Positions 6,127 to 6,185 of a DNA stretch of 6,185 bases are shown here, in pieces. The number at the start of each line of letters is the position of its first letter. Position 1 is the stretch's first letter. The position numbers and the translations under genes are program-made. The notes beneath the pieces are model-generated. The model did no database searches, was not told where the DNA came from, and worked only from the letters and a program-made list of their open reading frames with translations. The stretch spans positions 1-6,185 of the forward strand of contig JAKSRN010000113.1 of assembly GCA_024403585.1 (NCBI GenBank), in the 5' to 3' direction. The stretch comes from Lachnospiraceae bacterium. Lineage in GTDB: Bacteria; Bacillota; Clostridia; Lachnospirales; Lachnospiraceae.

Positions 6127-6185
6127 AGCGTATCTCCTCTATATACCATACAATAAGTTTATTGCGTACATCATTTTATAGCGTA
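6124..6185 (-). promoter_or_regulatory. Leader of the MocA-HTH gene with a 14-bp palindrome and repeated GCGTA
   Basis: CAATAA (6151-6156) and TTATTG (6159-6164) form a palindrome with a 2-bp centre. GCGTA occurs three times on the plus strand (6128-6132, 6164-6168, 6181-6185). A GGTATAT string on the minus strand (around 6141-6147) resembles part of the core of the palindrome before modA, but it is short. The window ends before a -35 region could be judged. A regulatory role is a guess. Confidence 0.25.

Overview
The window looks like a molybdenum-handling island from a Gram-positive gut anaerobe of the Clostridia, most likely Lachnospiraceae. The grounds are strong GGAGG-type ribosome binding sites, a Lys-rich lipoprotein signal followed by a Glu/Ala-rich tether on ModA, moderate GC, clostridial-type MocA/MoeA-like/XdhC proteins, and the style of the intergenic repeats. 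Family placement is inference; no marker gene is present.

All six protein genes read on the minus strand, so gene order in the direction of transcription runs from high to low coordinates. (1) 5194-6126 is a cytidylyltransferase of MocA type fused to a ModE-type winged helix-turn-helix. (2) 4093-5151 is a MoeA-like molybdopterin-binding protein with a four-cysteine tail. These two are 42 nt apart and form one unit, closed by a good intrinsic terminator at 4006-4037. (3) modA (2991-3932) is the molybdate-binding lipoprotein. A 26-bp near-perfect inverted repeat at 3971-3996 lies between the terminator and modA. (4) modB (2034-2738) is the permease and (5) modC (900-1961) the ATPase. (6) 1-545 is the first 181 codons of an XdhC-family maturation factor cut by the window edge; I found it by reading the reverse strand, and it has its own candidate promoter at 605-631.

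The intergenic DNA is not empty. 619-885 and 2784-2878 carry related copies of a hairpin-rich dispersed repeat. The modB-modC junction shows a degenerate 60-bp tandem duplication of the end of modB plus the start of modC, with the older modC start codon reduced to ATA.

Together the genes describe a path: ModABC imports molybdate (or tungstate), the MoeA-like protein probably handles molybdopterin or metal insertion, the MocA domain would attach CMP to make the cytosine-dinucleotide cofactor, and XdhC would deliver the finished cofactor to a xanthine-dehydrogenase-type hydroxylase. The fused ModE-type domain and the palindrome upstream of modA suggest that the cofactor enzyme may also regulate molybdate uptake. 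That link is a hypothesis; no hydroxylase gene is in the window.
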